Source: Oceanospirillum linum (GTDB lineage Bacteria > Pseudomonadota > Gammaproteobacteria > Pseudomonadales > Halomonadaceae). From it: a stretch of 64,000 bases of DNA. Positions within the stretch are counted from its first letter, which is position 1. Each line of letters starts with the position of its first letter. A program made the position numbers and the translations under genes. The notes under the pieces are model-generated. The model had not been told where the DNA came from. It was given only the letters and a program-made list of their open reading frames with translations, and did no database searches. Shown here piece by piece: positions 24,500 through 33,719 of the stretch. The DNA is taken from positions 62,001 to 126,000 of the forward strand of contig NZ_MTSD02000007.1 in NCBI RefSeq assembly GCF_001995095.2, read 5' to 3'.

Positions 24500-26866
24500 A
24501 TGGCTTTAGTACACAACCTGGGCTTCCCCCGTATCGGCGCAAAGCGGGAACTGAAATTTGCCCAGGAAGGTTTCTGGAAAGGGGCGTCTTCAGCGGATCA
24601 GCTGCTGAGCACCGCAAAATTGATTCGTGCTGCTAACTGGCAGCAGCAAGCTGATCTTGACCTGGTGCCTGTGGGAGATTTTTCACTTTACGACCAGGTG
24701 CTGGATATGAGTTTCACCCTGGGGAACTTGCCTGCGCGGGTTCAGGGGCTTGAAGGTAGTGAGCTGGATCGTTACTTTCGCGTTGCTAGGGGGCGTTCGG
24801 CCCAGGACAGTGACTGTAACAGTGTGCATGCCGGAGAGATGACCAAATGGTTTGATACCAACTACCACTATATTGTACCTGAGGTGACCGCTGATACCCG
24901 ATTCAGTCTTAACCCGGAACGTATTCTGACTCAACTGGCTGAAGCGCAGATTCAGCTGGGGTTGGCCAAAGCCAAGCCGGTGATTATTGGCCCGGTGACC
25001 TACCTTTGGTTGAGTAAAGCGAAAGATGGTTCTGATCCGCTGGCACTGTTGGATCAGTTGCTGCCGGTGTACAGTGCACTGTTGGAACAGTTGGCGGATG
25101 CCGGTGTGGCTTGGGTTCAGATCGATGAACCGATATTGGTGACTGATCTGGATACCCGTTGGAAGCAGGCCTTTGAGCACGCCTATCACACCCTGAAAGC
25201 CAATCGGCCCCAGGTGCTGGTTGCTACCTACTTTGGAACACTCCAGGATAATCTGCAGCTGGCCTGCAACCTGCCTGTGGCAGGCTTACATATTGATGGC
25301 GTTCGCGGTCGGGAGGAAGTGACTAAAGTTGTGGACTGGCTGCCGGGTCATAAAGTGCTGTCTATTGGCGCAGTGGATGGCCGTAACATCTGGAAGACGG
25401 ATCTTAAACGTGTTCTGGACTGGCTGGAACCGGTGGCCGCTAAGCTGGGCGATCGCCTGTGGTTGGCGCCCTCCTGCTCATTGCTGCATGTACCTGTGGA
25501 TCTGGAAAGCGAAGTCTCCGGGGATGAAGATAAGCCCGCGACCCTGGATAGTGAACTGATTCGTTGGTTGGCTTTTGCCCGGCAGAAACTGGTGGAAGTG
25601 CAGCTGTTGGGCCGTGCCGTTAATGAAGGACGTGAAGCCGTAGCGGAACAGCTGGCGGATAATCAGGCGGCTATTACCAGCCGTCGACTATCTGAGCGGG
25701 TGCATAACCGCTCGGTGAAAGCTGGTGTGGGAGGGGTTACCTCAGGTTTTGGTCAGCGCCAAAGCGCTTATGCTCAGCGAGCGGCCAAACAGGCTGAACG
25801 CTTAAAGCTACCGCTGTATCCAACCACAACCATAGGCTCTTTCCCGCAGACCGCTGAGATCCGCAAAGCCCGTCTGGCGTACAAAAAACATGAGCTGAGT
25901 GAGGCGGATTATCAGACGCAGATGAAAGCCGAGATCGAACGTGCAGTGCTGGAGCAGGAAAAACTGGGACTGGATCTGCTGGTGCACGGTGAAGCCGAGC
26001 GAAACGATATGGTGGAATACTTCGGCGAACAGCTGGAAGGTTATGCCTTCAGTCGCTTTGGCTGGGTACAGTCTTACGGTTCCCGCTGTGTGAAGCCGCC
26101 GATCCTGTTTGGTGATATCAGCCGCCCGGAACCGATGACCGTTGCCTGGACGCAGTTTGCTCAGTCCCTGACCGATAAACCGATGAAAGGCATGCTCACC
26201 GGCCCGGTAACCATTCTGAACTGGTCCTTTGTACGGGATGATCAGCCCCGCAAAGAGAGCTGTATGCAGCTGGCGCTGGCGATCCGTCAGGAGGTTCAGG
26301 ATCTGGAAGCTGCTGGGGTGCACGTGATCCAGATCGATGAAGCGGCCCTGCGTGAAGGCCTGCCCCTGCGTCGCAGCGAATGGCAGCATTATCTGGATTG
26401 GGCGGTGAACTGTTTCCGTATCAGCGCCAACGGTGTGTCCGATGAAACCCAGATCCACACCCATATGTGTTACTCGGAGTTTAACGACATTATCGAATCC
26501 ATCGCCCGTATGGATGCTGATGTGATCACCATCGAAACATCGCGCTCCGATATGGAGTTGCTGGATGTGTTTGAAGCTTTTGAATACCCGAATGAGATCG
26601 GCCCTGGCGTCTATGATATTCACTCACCGAATATTCCATCCGTAGAGCAGATGGTAAGTCTGATGAGTAAAGCGGCAGAGCGTATTCCCGCAGAACGCCT
26701 TTGGGTAAACCCGGATTGCGGCCTGAAAACCCGTCAGTGGGCAGAGGTGATTCCCGCGCTGGAGAATATGGTCGCTGCAGCACGGATACTTCGTCTGCAG
26801 ACGGCTTCCGGCGAGGCCTCATCACAGGTGCCGGTTCAGGTGCAGAGGGAAGCAGAACCGGTATAA
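24500..26866 (+). CDS. metE: Cobalamin-independent methionine synthase
   Basis: MetE transfers a methyl group from 5-methyltetrahydropteroyl-triglutamate to homocysteine. The 788-residue protein has the N-terminal [20 protein letters not shown] and the C-terminal catalytic barrel beginning [19 protein letters not shown]. The zinc ligands are visible: His655 and Cys657 in THMCYSEF and Cys740 in [11 protein letters not shown], matching E. coli 641/643/726. Translation starts at an ATG with AAGGA upstream. Expression is presumably activated by MetR; only half-matches to TGAA-N5-TTCA were seen between the genes. A terminator follows. Confidence 0.97.
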   Translation: MALVHNLGFPRIGAKRELKFAQEGFWKGASSADQLLSTAKLIRAANWQQQADLDLVPVGDFSLYDQVLDMSFTLGNLPARVQGLEGSELDRYFRVARGRSAQDSDCNSVHAGEMTKWFDTNYHYIVPEVTADTRFSLNPERILTQLAEAQIQLGLAKAKPVIIGPVTYLWLSKAKDGSDPLALLDQLLPVYSALLEQLADAGVAWVQIDEPILVTDLDTRWKQAFEHAYHTLKANRPQVLVATYFGTLQDNLQLACNLPVAGLHIDGVRGREEVTKVVDWLPGHKVLSIGAVDGRNIWKTDLKRVLDWLEPVAAKLGDRLWLAPSCSLLHVPVDLESEVSGDEDKPATLDSELIRWLAFARQKLVEVQLLGRAVNEGREAVAEQLADNQAAITSRRLSERVHNRSVKAGVGGVTSGFGQRQSAYAQRAAKQAERLKLPLYPTTTIGSFPQTAEIRKARLAYKKHELSEADYQTQMKAEIERAVLEQEKLGLDLLVHGEAERNDMVEYFGEQLEGYAFSRFGWVQSYGSRCVKPPILFGDISRPEPMTVAWTQFAQSLTDKPMKGMLTGPVTILNWSFVRDDQPRKESCMQLALAIRQEVQDLEAAGVHVIQIDEAALREGLPLRRSEWQHYLDWAVNCFRISANGVSDETQIHTHMCYSEFNDIIESIARMDADVITIETSRSDMELLDVFEAFEYPNEIGPGVYDIHSPNIPSVEQMVSLMSKAAERIPAERLWVNPDCGLKTRQWAEVIPALENMVAAARILRLQTASGEASSQVPVQVQREAEPV

Positions 26867-26904
26867 AACCGAGATAGCCTCTGCAATCGCAACCTGAAAA
26901 TGCA

Positions 26905-26950
26905 CAAAACCCCCGCTATCTGATTCTCTGGGATAGTGGGGGTTTTGTTT
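26905..26950 (+). terminator. Intrinsic terminator of metE
   Basis: A 16-bp stem (CAAAACCCCCGCTATC, 26905-26920, with 26932-26947; one wobble) is followed by TTTG. The A-rich left flank would also let it serve the convergent DinB-family gene. Confidence 0.85.
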
Positions 26951-26995
26951 GTGTTGATGATCGCTTAGGGGAATCAAGTGCGTATCAGGTAAGAA

Positions 26996-27508
26996 TCAGG
27001 GCGCGTTACGCTCAATAACTTCTGGGAGCCAGATCAGGTCGGTAACACCCACATCGATGCCCAGCTGATTAAGCAGAGTGGTCAGCTGCCCTCTATGGTG
27101 TGTCTGATGGTTAAAAAAATGAGTCACAGCAAGCCACAGCTCATATTTACGCGTAATAGGGTTCACAATACTGGTGTATCTGAGTTCGTCCTGAAGAGCC
27201 TCGTCGGTTAACTGATGGCTCCAGTCGGTTATTTTCTGATCCGTTATTTTGCGGTCAGCCTGAAGCGCTTCAAAATCGGAATGCAGTTCCTGATTCAGTC
27301 CTGAAACCTGGAAGGGTTCATTAAGAAAGCGACCCAACCAGATTTTATCGCCCAGTAAGAGATGGTTCAGGGTGCCATGAATGGATTTAAAGAATGCCCC
27401 TCTGTCCTCTTTTCTCTCTTGGTCGGATATTTTTGCACAGGCTGCGTAGATGCTTTCATTCATCCAGCGGTTGTAGGATGCAAGATCCCGAGCTTGTTGG
27501 GCGTGCAT
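26996..27508 (-). CDS. DinB-family (DUF664-like) putative metal-dependent protein
   Basis: This 170-residue four-helix-bundle protein has the DinB/YfiT pattern: LASYNRWMNESIYA at the N-terminus, the first histidine in SIHGTLNHLLLGDKIW, and the histidine cluster THFFNHQTHHRGQLTTLLNQ, which supplies the metal triad. Family members include thiol-dependent transferases and proteins of unknown role, so no reaction can be assigned. It is divergent from ung with a 158-base spacer. It is not the DNA polymerase DinB. Confidence 0.85.
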   Translation of the reverse strand: MHAQQARDLASYNRWMNESIYAACAKISDQERKEDRGAFFKSIHGTLNHLLLGDKIWLGRFLNEPFQVSGLNQELHSDFEALQADRKITDQKITDWSHQLTDEALQDELRYTSIVNPITRKYELWLAVTHFFNHQTHHRGQLTTLLNQLGIDVGVTDLIWLPEVIERNAP

Positions 27509-27666
27509 AAAAAGACTCCTTTTTCGACGAATTAAACAAGCCGCTTTATGAAAGGGTTGCGATGCTCTTTACCACCAGTGTATCACTGCTATGGGAAGCT
27601 AATGCCTCAACATAGGGCTAATCTGATAAAATCCCTGAAATTTTTAATCAGCGGGATAGACAAGTT

Positions 27667-28356
27667 ATGGCGATTGATCTGCCGGATGATTGGTTGGCAG
27701 TGCTGGGCGGTGAGTTCGAACAGCCTTATATGCAGAATCTGAAAGCTTTTTTGGCGCAGGAAAAAGCACAGGGCAAGGTGATCTACCCACACTCCTCGGA
27801 TTGGTTTAATGCGTTTAAGTACACGCCGCTGGATCAGGTTAAGGTGGTTATTCTGGGACAAGACCCCTACCACGGCCCGGATCAGGCCCATGGTTTGTGC
27901 TTCTCGGTGCGCCCTGGAGTTAAAACGCCACCATCTCTGGTGAATATCTATAAGGAGCTGCAAAATGACTTGGGTATACAGCCGGTGAATCACGGTTATC
28001 TGACCAGTTGGGCGAAACAGGGCGTGTTGATGATTAATGCGGTTCTGACGGTAGAGCAGGCCAATGCCGGTTCCCATCAGAAAAAAGGCTGGGAGCAGTT
28101 CACCGATAAGGTGATTCACATTATTAACGAACAGCTTGATGGTGTGGTGTTTCTGCTGTGGGGCAGCTATGCCCAAAAGAAAGCGGCTTTTGTGGATCAG
28201 AACAAACATCTGGTGCTGAAGTCGGTACACCCATCACCGCTTTCCGCTCACCGCGGATTCTTTGGTAATCATCAGTTTAGTCAGGCCAATGATTTTCTGA
28301 TCTCCCGTGGCAAACAGCCGATCAACTGGCAACTGCCGGAGCAACCGGAAGACTGA
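27667..28356 (+). CDS. ung: Uracil-DNA glycosylase
   Basis: Ung excises uracil from DNA to begin base-excision repair. The 229-residue protein carries all family-1 motifs: the water-activating [17 protein letters not shown] with Asp66, the uracil-specificity [10 protein letters not shown], and the DNA-intercalation loop [13 protein letters not shown]. Length matches E. coli Ung. The Shine-Dalgarno is weak (ACAAG). It ends at a shared terminator with the convergent ygfZ. Confidence 0.97.
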   Translation: MAIDLPDDWLAVLGGEFEQPYMQNLKAFLAQEKAQGKVIYPHSSDWFNAFKYTPLDQVKVVILGQDPYHGPDQAHGLCFSVRPGVKTPPSLVNIYKELQNDLGIQPVNHGYLTSWAKQGVLMINAVLTVEQANAGSHQKKGWEQFTDKVIHIINEQLDGVVFLLWGSYAQKKAAFVDQNKHLVLKSVHPSPLSAHRGFFGNHQFSQANDFLISRGKQPINWQLPEQPED

Positions 28357-28410
28357 TCTTTTTTGGAATGGTCATTCAGGAATGATTATGCTTGCTGTGA
28401 GCCGATAGAA

Positions 28411-28450
28411 AAACAAAGGGCGCGAATCGAAAGATTCGCGCCCTTTGTTT
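28411..28450. terminator. Bidirectional terminator between ung and ygfZ
   Basis: A perfect 18-bp stem (28411-28428 with 28433-28450) capped by a GAAA tetraloop, with A and T ends, lies exactly between the convergent ung and ygfZ genes. Confidence 0.9.
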
Positions 28451-28493
28451 GGGGATCTCTTACCCACGAAAGGAAAAACAAGAGGAAAGAAGA

Positions 28494-29444
28494 TCAGATC
28501 TCCTGCTTTTCCAGCCCGTAAGGCAGTTCGATCAGGGTTAGTGGCTGATCATCTGCGGTCAACAGTGGCTCTTCCAGTGTGTTATCTTTCAATACCGCTA
28601 ACAGCTCGGTTTTGCCTTCAGCGTTGATAGCGCTTAATAGCACTTCGCCAGCTTCGGTTTTATCCCCTTCCATCAGACAGATCACTTTATCGCCAACTTT
28701 AGCTTCGCCATCACCGACTAATCGCTGCAGACGCTTCTTAACACCGCCGCGATATTGAGCACGGGCGATAATCTCCTGGCCGGTGTAGCAGCCTTTCTTA
28801 AAGCTGATGGCACCGGTGGCCTGATAATTGAGCATCTGAGGAATAAACTGATCGGTGTGGCTCTGCTCAAGCAGAATCTGCCCATTTTCGATCTGAGTCA
28901 GATTCCAGGCGGCTTCGGATACCGGTGTCAGCGTGTTGTCAAAAAGCGTCTTCAGAGTCTCAAAGCTGCACAGGCCGATACTGCGCCCGGTCACTCCGGG
29001 AAGGGCGAAAATATTAACATGCTCTGCGGTGGCATCTGCATGGTTAAAGCCGATAACCGCGATCTCATCGGATCTGTCCTCAAAGGTGCAGCGGTACAGG
29101 GGCGCAAACTTGCTCAGGTTGGTTTGGGTCGTTTCCAGTGTTGAGCGTGGCAATAACAGCAGCAGGCCTTCCGGGTGGCGCACCACATAAAACGTCGCGT
29201 AGGGGCGGCCTTTAGGTGAGGTCAGCAGAGAAAGGCGCAGTTCACCTTCCGGCAGATCCTCAATCTTCTGACTGGCTTGACCGTGCAGCATTTTGGCTGC
29301 CATATCGCCTTTAATCAGAAGTACCCCCATACGGGCTAGTGGACTGAAGGTGCTGGTGGTGCCGAGCTTTCTTGCCTGTTCCTGTAACGAGATCTCTATC
29401 GCGGGCAGTTCTGTGTGGCGATTAGTACTTGTGCTTGCTTCCAT
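28494..29444 (-). CDS. ygfZ: Folate-binding YgfZ/GcvT-domain protein
   Basis: YgfZ is a tetrahydrofolate-binding protein needed for full activity of some iron-sulfur enzymes, such as the tRNA methylthiotransferase MiaB. The 316-residue protein contains the signature KGCYTGQEIIARAQYRGGVK with its essential cysteine, and the GcvT-like N-terminal half with LLIKGDMAAKMLHGQASQKI and LTSPKGRPYATFYVVR. Length is typical. The gene is alone on the minus strand. Confidence 0.92.
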   Translation of the reverse strand: MEASTSTNRHTELPAIEISLQEQARKLGTTSTFSPLARMGVLLIKGDMAAKMLHGQASQKIEDLPEGELRLSLLTSPKGRPYATFYVVRHPEGLLLLLPRSTLETTQTNLSKFAPLYRCTFEDRSDEIAVIGFNHADATAEHVNIFALPGVTGRSIGLCSFETLKTLFDNTLTPVSEAAWNLTQIENGQILLEQSHTDQFIPQMLNYQATGAISFKKGCYTGQEIIARAQYRGGVKKRLQRLVGDGEAKVGDKVICLMEGDKTEAGEVLLSAINAEGKTELLAVLKDNTLEEPLLTADDQPLTLIELPYGLEKQEI

Positions 29445-29585
29445 AAAAATCCGGGCTCCGGTGCTATGATGGAACTTTTTTCTAAGATTGGTTTTCCAAG
29501 TCCTGTTTTCAACCCTTACCCTACTGAAAGCCTAGGATTTATTTTTGATACTCTTAAGTAAGCTGTTAGGAATCGACCGGCATTC

Positions 29586-29987
29586 ATGATGTATAACCCT
29601 GTTACGCAAATCGTGACCAAAGCCGGCCCAGTGCTGGTGGCTTCGCTTATGTTGTTGTTGCAATGTATGGCGGGTCTGTCGTCGCAGGCTGATTTGGCTA
29701 AACCTCAATATTTGGTTGATACACAAAATTTGGCTAATACAGATCATCTTTCCCCGCAGGTATCTTTGATGCGTCAAGCACATCAAAAGCATTCTGCACC
29801 GGCAATGAGTTGCTGTGATGATGGCCTACAGCCGATCACATTAGCGGATGTTCAGTTAATTGCTCTATTACTGTTGTTTGTCTTACTGCTGAGCTTTGAC
29901 CTTCTTCGCGTCAGTGGTCGGATAATTCCCACGCTTTTCTCTCCTAATCGACGGTTACATCGACTGTATTGCTGCTGGCTGAATTAA
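29586..29987 (+). CDS. Uncharacterised small membrane protein beside copper genes
   Basis: The 133-residue product has a signal or membrane segment at about 13-35 (GPVLVASLMLLLQCMAGLS), a periplasmic-like stretch of about 45 residues containing HQKHSAPAMSCCDDG, then a second membrane helix (VQLIALLLLFVLLLSFDLLR) and a basic tail. The His/Met/Cys-rich stretch and its place just upstream of a cytochrome c, a CopZ-like chaperone and CopA suggest a metal-related role, but that is inference. It may belong to the small DUF2946-like proteins. The start is ambiguous between adjacent ATGs at 29586 and 29589. Confidence 0.6.
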   Translation: MMYNPVTQIVTKAGPVLVASLMLLLQCMAGLSSQADLAKPQYLVDTQNLANTDHLSPQVSLMRQAHQKHSAPAMSCCDDGLQPITLADVQLIALLLLFVLLLSFDLLRVSGRIIPTLFSPNRRLHRLYCCWLN

Positions 29988-30112
29988 AAATCCTTGCGTT
30001 ACGTCATAACGTTGAACACAACACTTTGAGAGCAATTTCACGCAGCCTGTATGTTTGTTAGGGCTGTGGTTTTTCAATGCAAATGCATTAATGTCAGTGT
30101 AAGGATTAACCC

Positions 30113-30577
30113 GTGCCAATATTGTTAAAGCGTGTTTTGATGGCGGTTTTATTCACCGTAACCCTATCTGCCTGTAGTGAACATGGTAAAGAAAGCGGCG
30201 AGAGTATGGGTGGCGTTGATAATAACAATGCTGATCGCTGGTATACCGAGTCAATGGTAAGCCAAGGTAAACCGCTGTATCAGGCGAATTGTGCCCAGTG
30301 TCATGGTGGTTTTGGTCAAGGCAACCCCGACTGGCGTAAACCGGCTGATGATGGTCGTTACCTACCGCCGCCACTTAATGGCACCGGCCATGCGTGGCAT
30401 CACTCCCTTGATCAGTTACGGGGTGTGATCAAATATGGCCGTGGGCCAGATGTGCCTTCTGACATGCCCGCCTGGGGTGAGAAGCTGTCGGATGAGGAGA
30501 TCAATGCGGTGATGGCTTGGTTTCAGTCCCGTTGGCCGGATGAGATCTATCAGGCCTGGAGCCGACCTAAGCATTAA
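30113..30577 (+). CDS. Single-heme cytochrome c lipoprotein
   Basis: This periplasmic c-type cytochrome is probably lipid-anchored: the signal ends in the lipobox LSAC with Cys21. The heme motif is CAQCH (Cys60, Cys63, His64) and the distal methionine lies in PSDMPAWGEKLSDEEINAVM, the usual class I layout. It starts at GTG 30113 with AAGGA upstream. The 154-residue size and the Trp/Pro-rich sequence (NPDWRKPADDGRYLPPPLNG) match small cytochromes found next to copper-ATPase genes. Its electron partners are unknown. Confidence 0.85.
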   Translation: MPILLKRVLMAVLFTVTLSACSEHGKESGESMGGVDNNNADRWYTESMVSQGKPLYQANCAQCHGGFGQGNPDWRKPADDGRYLPPPLNGTGHAWHHSLDQLRGVIKYGRGPDVPSDMPAWGEKLSDEEINAVMAWFQSRWPDEIYQAWSRPKH

Positions 30578-30600
30578 ACAGAGTCGTTTAGGTTGGTAAA

Positions 30601-30637
30601 AGCTTGACCCTAAAGTTTTCTTTAGGGTTTAAGCTTT
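30601..30637 (+). promoter_or_regulatory. MerR/CueR-type operator-promoter ahead of copZ-copA
   Basis: The dyad CCCTAAAG (30608-30615) / CTTTAGGG (30620-30627) lies between a -35 TTGACC (30604-30609) and a TAAGCT-like -10 (30630-30635) about 20 bases downstream. The over-long spacer filled by a dyad is the hallmark of promoters activated by MerR-family metal sensors such as CueR. Outer arms AAGCTT/AAGCTT extend the symmetry. No merR-type gene lies in this window. The hairpin might also help end the cytochrome c transcript. Confidence 0.6.
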
Positions 30638-30766
30638 ATGTTTGCTCTGTTATGCGAACGGTGTTTCGCTTTTCCCGACTATTTTGTATGGTGTGCTTTA
30701 TTTTGTCCGGTGCGCTCGGTGAGCCACGGGTAGCTCTGGGTTCAGATTTTTATAGAGGGGATTATT

Positions 30767-30973
30767 GTGAGCAAAGAAGTGGTTATTACTCTGGAAGGTT
30801 TATCCTGTAACGGTTGTGTGAACTCGGTAATCACCGCCCTGATGATGGTGGATGGCGTTGAGCAGGCTGATGTGACGCTTTATGAAGCCCACGTTACCGG
30901 CACGATGAAGGTAGAAGATCTGATCGATGCGGTGGAAGAAGCGGGTTTTGATGCGGAAGAGAAAAAGGATTGA
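30767..30973 (+). CDS. CopZ-like heavy-metal-associated (HMA) chaperone
   Basis: This 68-residue cytosolic protein is a single HMA ferredoxin-like domain. The metal site is GLSCNGCVNSV (Cys14, Cys17). It would deliver Cu(I) to the downstream ATPase. It starts at GTG with a strong GAGGGG six bases upstream. The middle (VDGVEQADVTLYEAHVTG) and end (LIDAVEEAGFDAE) fit the CopZ/Atx1 pattern. It is followed 162 bases later by copA, presumably on one transcript from the MerR-type promoter. Confidence 0.88.
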   Translation: MSKEVVITLEGLSCNGCVNSVITALMMVDGVEQADVTLYEAHVTGTMKVEDLIDAVEEAGFDAEEKKD

Positions 30974-31135
30974 GACTAAAAGTCTTAAGGACCAATGGTT
31001 TTAAACTATCTGTTGTGACCTGTATTTGTGATCCGGCTTAGGCCGGATCTGCTGTTTCTGATAGCCAGGAATTTTACTCTCTTCCCTGATCGGGTGCGAT
31101 TTGAGCGAAGTGAGTCGTTTGTGAGGAAAGGGGTT

Positions 31136-33448
31136 ATGCCTGTCACCAATAAAACCGATCAAGGGCAAACATACCGTTTTGCCCTGCGCGGAATGCACTG
31201 TGCCAGCTGTGTGCAGCAGGTACAGAGTGCGCTGGATCAGCTGGAAGGTATTGAGAAAGCTGAGGTTAATCTGCCGGATCGTTCTGCCAGTGTCCTTGCA
31301 TCGGTGGAACCGGCGAAAGTGATTGCGGCGGTTGAAGGGGCCGGCTTTGGTGCCACCTTGCTGGATGATGACTACGGCGAAGATGAACGTCAGGCAGAAG
31401 AGCGCACCCACTACCATCAGCAACTGAAGAAAACCGCCGCCGCGCTGGCGCTGGGTATTCCACTGATGGCGATGATGTTCTGGGACGGTATGCCGATGCT
31501 GAATCATGCATCCGGGCAAATATTCTGGCAGATCACCGGGCTTATGACACTGGCAGTGATGGTTTATTCCGGTGGCCACTTCTATCGGGGGGCATGGGCC
31601 GCGTTTAAAAATCACTATGCCAATATGGATACCCTGATCGCTTTGGGTACGGGAACCGCCTGGCTGTTCTCGATGCTGATCTCCCTCTGGCCGGATCTGG
31701 TGCCGGAGCAGGCCCGTCATGTCTATTTTGAAGCCGCCGTCTTTATTATCGGTCTGGTCAATCTGGGGCAGGCGTTAGAAAGCCGGGCCCGGGGTCAGGC
31801 CTCCCAGGCGATTCGTAAGCTATTGACTCTACAACCGGAAACGGCCCGTCTGATCCGAAAGGAAGATGGTGAAGAGGTGGATATGCGCATCGAGTCGATC
31901 CAGAAACGGGATATGATCCGGGTGCGTCCGGGGGAAAAAATTCCGGTGGATGGCAAGGTGATGGAAGGGGAAACCCGGGTCGATGAATCCATGCTGACCG
32001 GCGAGCCGATGCCCGTGAGTAAAAAGAAACGCGATGAAGTCACTGCCGGTACATTAAACCAGAGCGGCACCATTCGCATCCGCACCTTGCGGGTTGGCAG
32101 CGATACTGCGCTGGCGAAGATTATCGATCAGGTGCGGCAGGCGCAGAATGCCAAACCGGCACTGGGCCGATTGGCGGATAAGATCGCCGCGGTGTTTGTG
32201 CCCACGGTACTGATTATCGCGGTGCTGACGGCACTGGCCTGGTTTAACTTTGGCCCGGAACCGGTTTCCGCTTATATGCTGGTGACCACCATGACGGTGT
32301 TAGTGATCGCTTGCCCCTGTGCTTTGGGCCTGGCGACGCCGATGTCCATTATGGTGGGTGTGGGTAAAGCGGCGGAGCACGGTATTCTGATTCGCCGGGG
32401 CGATGCCCTGCAGCAGGCGACAGAAGTGGATGTGGTGGTGCTGGATAAAACGGGGACGGTCACTCAGGGGCATCCCGAAGTGACGGATCTGGTGCTGCTG
32501 GCTGCAGGTAAAGCACAGGGCTTCACGGAACAGGATCTGCTCAGACTCGCTGCCAGCCTGGAAGTCGCCTCCGAGCATCCACTGGCCCAGGCGATTGTAA
32601 ACCAGGCGAAGCTTGAAGGTGTTTCCATCCAGGAAGCCAGCGATATTAAGCCGGTAGCCGGGCAAGGTATTCAGGGACAGTTTACTGAACAGGGTTCTTC
32701 TGATGCTTCGCCGGATCATATGGTTAGCCAGCGCTTACTGTTAGGTAACAGTGCCCTGATGGAGCACTTTAAGCTGGATCCGGGGGCTGCCAAAGCCAGG
32801 ATGCAGGCTCTTGCAGAGCAAGGTAAAACTCCGGTGCTGTTGGCGGTGGGTGAGTCTGTGGTCGGGGTGTTAGCGGTTGCTGATCCTGTGAAAGAAGACT
32901 CGAAAGCTGCTATTGCCCGCCTGAAAAAACAGGGTGTGACCGTGATGATGCTGACCGGAGACAATCCTATAACGGCTCAGGCAGTGGCGAGCGAAGTGGG
33001 TATTGATCAGGTGATCGCTGAGGTCATGCCGGATCATAAGGCTAATGAGATCCGTAAGCTGCAGCAGCAGGGGCTTAAAGTGGCTATGGTGGGTGACGGT
33101 ATCAATGATGCACCTGCATTGGCTCAGGCGGATGTGGGTATGGCGATTGGAACGGGAACCGATATCGCCATTGAGAGCGCAGATTTGACGCTAATGCGGG
33201 GTTCTCTACAGGGGATCGCTGATGCCATGGAGATCTCTTCACTGACCGTGAACAATATCAAGCAGAACCTGCTGGGGGCTTTTATCTATAACGGTATCGG
33301 TATTCCGTTGGCCGCTGGGGTGTTATTCCCCCTGTATGGTTTTTTACTGAATCCGGCCTTTGCCGGGGCTGCCATGGCGATGTCATCGGTGACAGTGGTA
33401 AGTAACGCTAATCGTTTGCGGCTGAAAAAGTTGTCGGTAGATGCATAA
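31136..33448 (+). CDS. copA: Copper-exporting P1B-type ATPase
   Basis: CopA pumps Cu(I) out of the cytoplasm. From the ATG preceded by AGGAAAGGGG the protein has 770 residues; upstream in-frame codons lack a ribosome site. One N-terminal HMA domain has GMHCASC (Cys22, Cys25). Eight membrane segments are expected, with the transport motif CPC at 393-395 ([15 protein letters not shown]). The actuator has [11 protein letters not shown], the phosphorylation site is Asp437 in [11 protein letters not shown], and the ATP-binding SEHPLAQAI and [20 protein letters not shown] are intact. Two asparagines near the C-terminus and the single HMA fit the CopA1/CopA-type group. Confidence 0.95.
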   Translation: MPVTNKTDQGQTYRFALRGMHCASCVQQVQSALDQLEGIEKAEVNLPDRSASVLASVEPAKVIAAVEGAGFGATLLDDDYGEDERQAEERTHYHQQLKKTAAALALGIPLMAMMFWDGMPMLNHASGQIFWQITGLMTLAVMVYSGGHFYRGAWAAFKNHYANMDTLIALGTGTAWLFSMLISLWPDLVPEQARHVYFEAAVFIIGLVNLGQALESRARGQASQAIRKLLTLQPETARLIRKEDGEEVDMRIESIQKRDMIRVRPGEKIPVDGKVMEGETRVDESMLTGEPMPVSKKKRDEVTAGTLNQSGTIRIRTLRVGSDTALAKIIDQVRQAQNAKPALGRLADKIAAVFVPTVLIIAVLTALAWFNFGPEPVSAYMLVTTMTVLVIACPCALGLATPMSIMVGVGKAAEHGILIRRGDALQQATEVDVVVLDKTGTVTQGHPEVTDLVLLAAGKAQGFTEQDLLRLAASLEVASEHPLAQAIVNQAKLEGVSIQEASDIKPVAGQGIQGQFTEQGSSDASPDHMVSQRLLLGNSALMEHFKLDPGAAKARMQALAEQGKTPVLLAVGESVVGVLAVADPVKEDSKAAIARLKKQGVTVMMLTGDNPITAQAVASEVGIDQVIAEVMPDHKANEIRKLQQQGLKVAMVGDGINDAPALAQADVGMAIGTGTDIAIESADLTLMRGSLQGIADAMEISSLTVNNIKQNLLGAFIYNGIGIPLAAGVLFPLYGFLLNPAFAGAAMAMSSVTVVSNANRLRLKKLSVDA

Positions 33449-33495
33449 CCCTCTGTCGGCGGATAATAGGTGGATAAACAGCGGAGATACAGATA

Positions 33496-33585
33496 ATGAG
33501 TGTATTGGTAAATCTGACTGGTGCGGTGCTGATCGGGTTGGTGATCTGGTGGTTTTGGCTGAAGCGGCCAAACTCGGGTCAATAG
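33496..33585 (+). CDS. 29-residue membrane peptide resembling a cupredoxin anchor
   Basis: A 29-codon ORF (begins MSVLVNLTGAVLIGLVIWWF, ends WLKRPNSGQ) follows copA by 47 bases, with GGAG about 10 bases upstream. It is one membrane helix with the LIGLVIWWFWL pattern that I recall as the N-terminal anchor of cupredoxin-domain proteins often encoded after copA. The copper-binding domain itself is absent: a stop follows at once and a terminator lies at 33616. It may be a truncated remnant or a genuine small membrane protein. Confidence 0.55.
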   Translation: MSVLVNLTGAVLIGLVIWWFWLKRPNSGQ

Positions 33586-33610
33586 CGTCACTGAATTTTA
33601 AGTAATGATA

Positions 33611-33637
33611 AAAAAACGGGAGCTGCTTGGCTCCCGT
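33611..33637 (-). terminator. Intrinsic terminator of sqr
   Basis: ACGGGAGC (33616-33623) pairs perfectly with GCTCCCGT (33630-33637). On the minus strand the stem is followed by six or more U, so it terminates the sulfide:quinone oxidoreductase gene. On the plus strand no T-run follows. Confidence 0.75.
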
Positions 33638-33719
33638 GTCCTATCAGTTATGTCAGATTGCCTCGGTTAGAGGTTGCCTGAGTAAACGGACTAGCAGAGT
33701 TCTATGCTATTCGTTAGCA

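Noticed and set aside
26996-27508. DNA polymerase IV (DinB)
   Set aside because: The protein is only 170 residues with the DinB/DUF664 four-helix metal site; the shared name is historical.
30652-30810. A 52-codon ORF with a signal-like N-terminus in the copZ leader
   Set aside because: It has no ribosome site, its 3' part lies out of frame over copZ, and it looks like chance in the transcribed leader; not enough to call a leader peptide.
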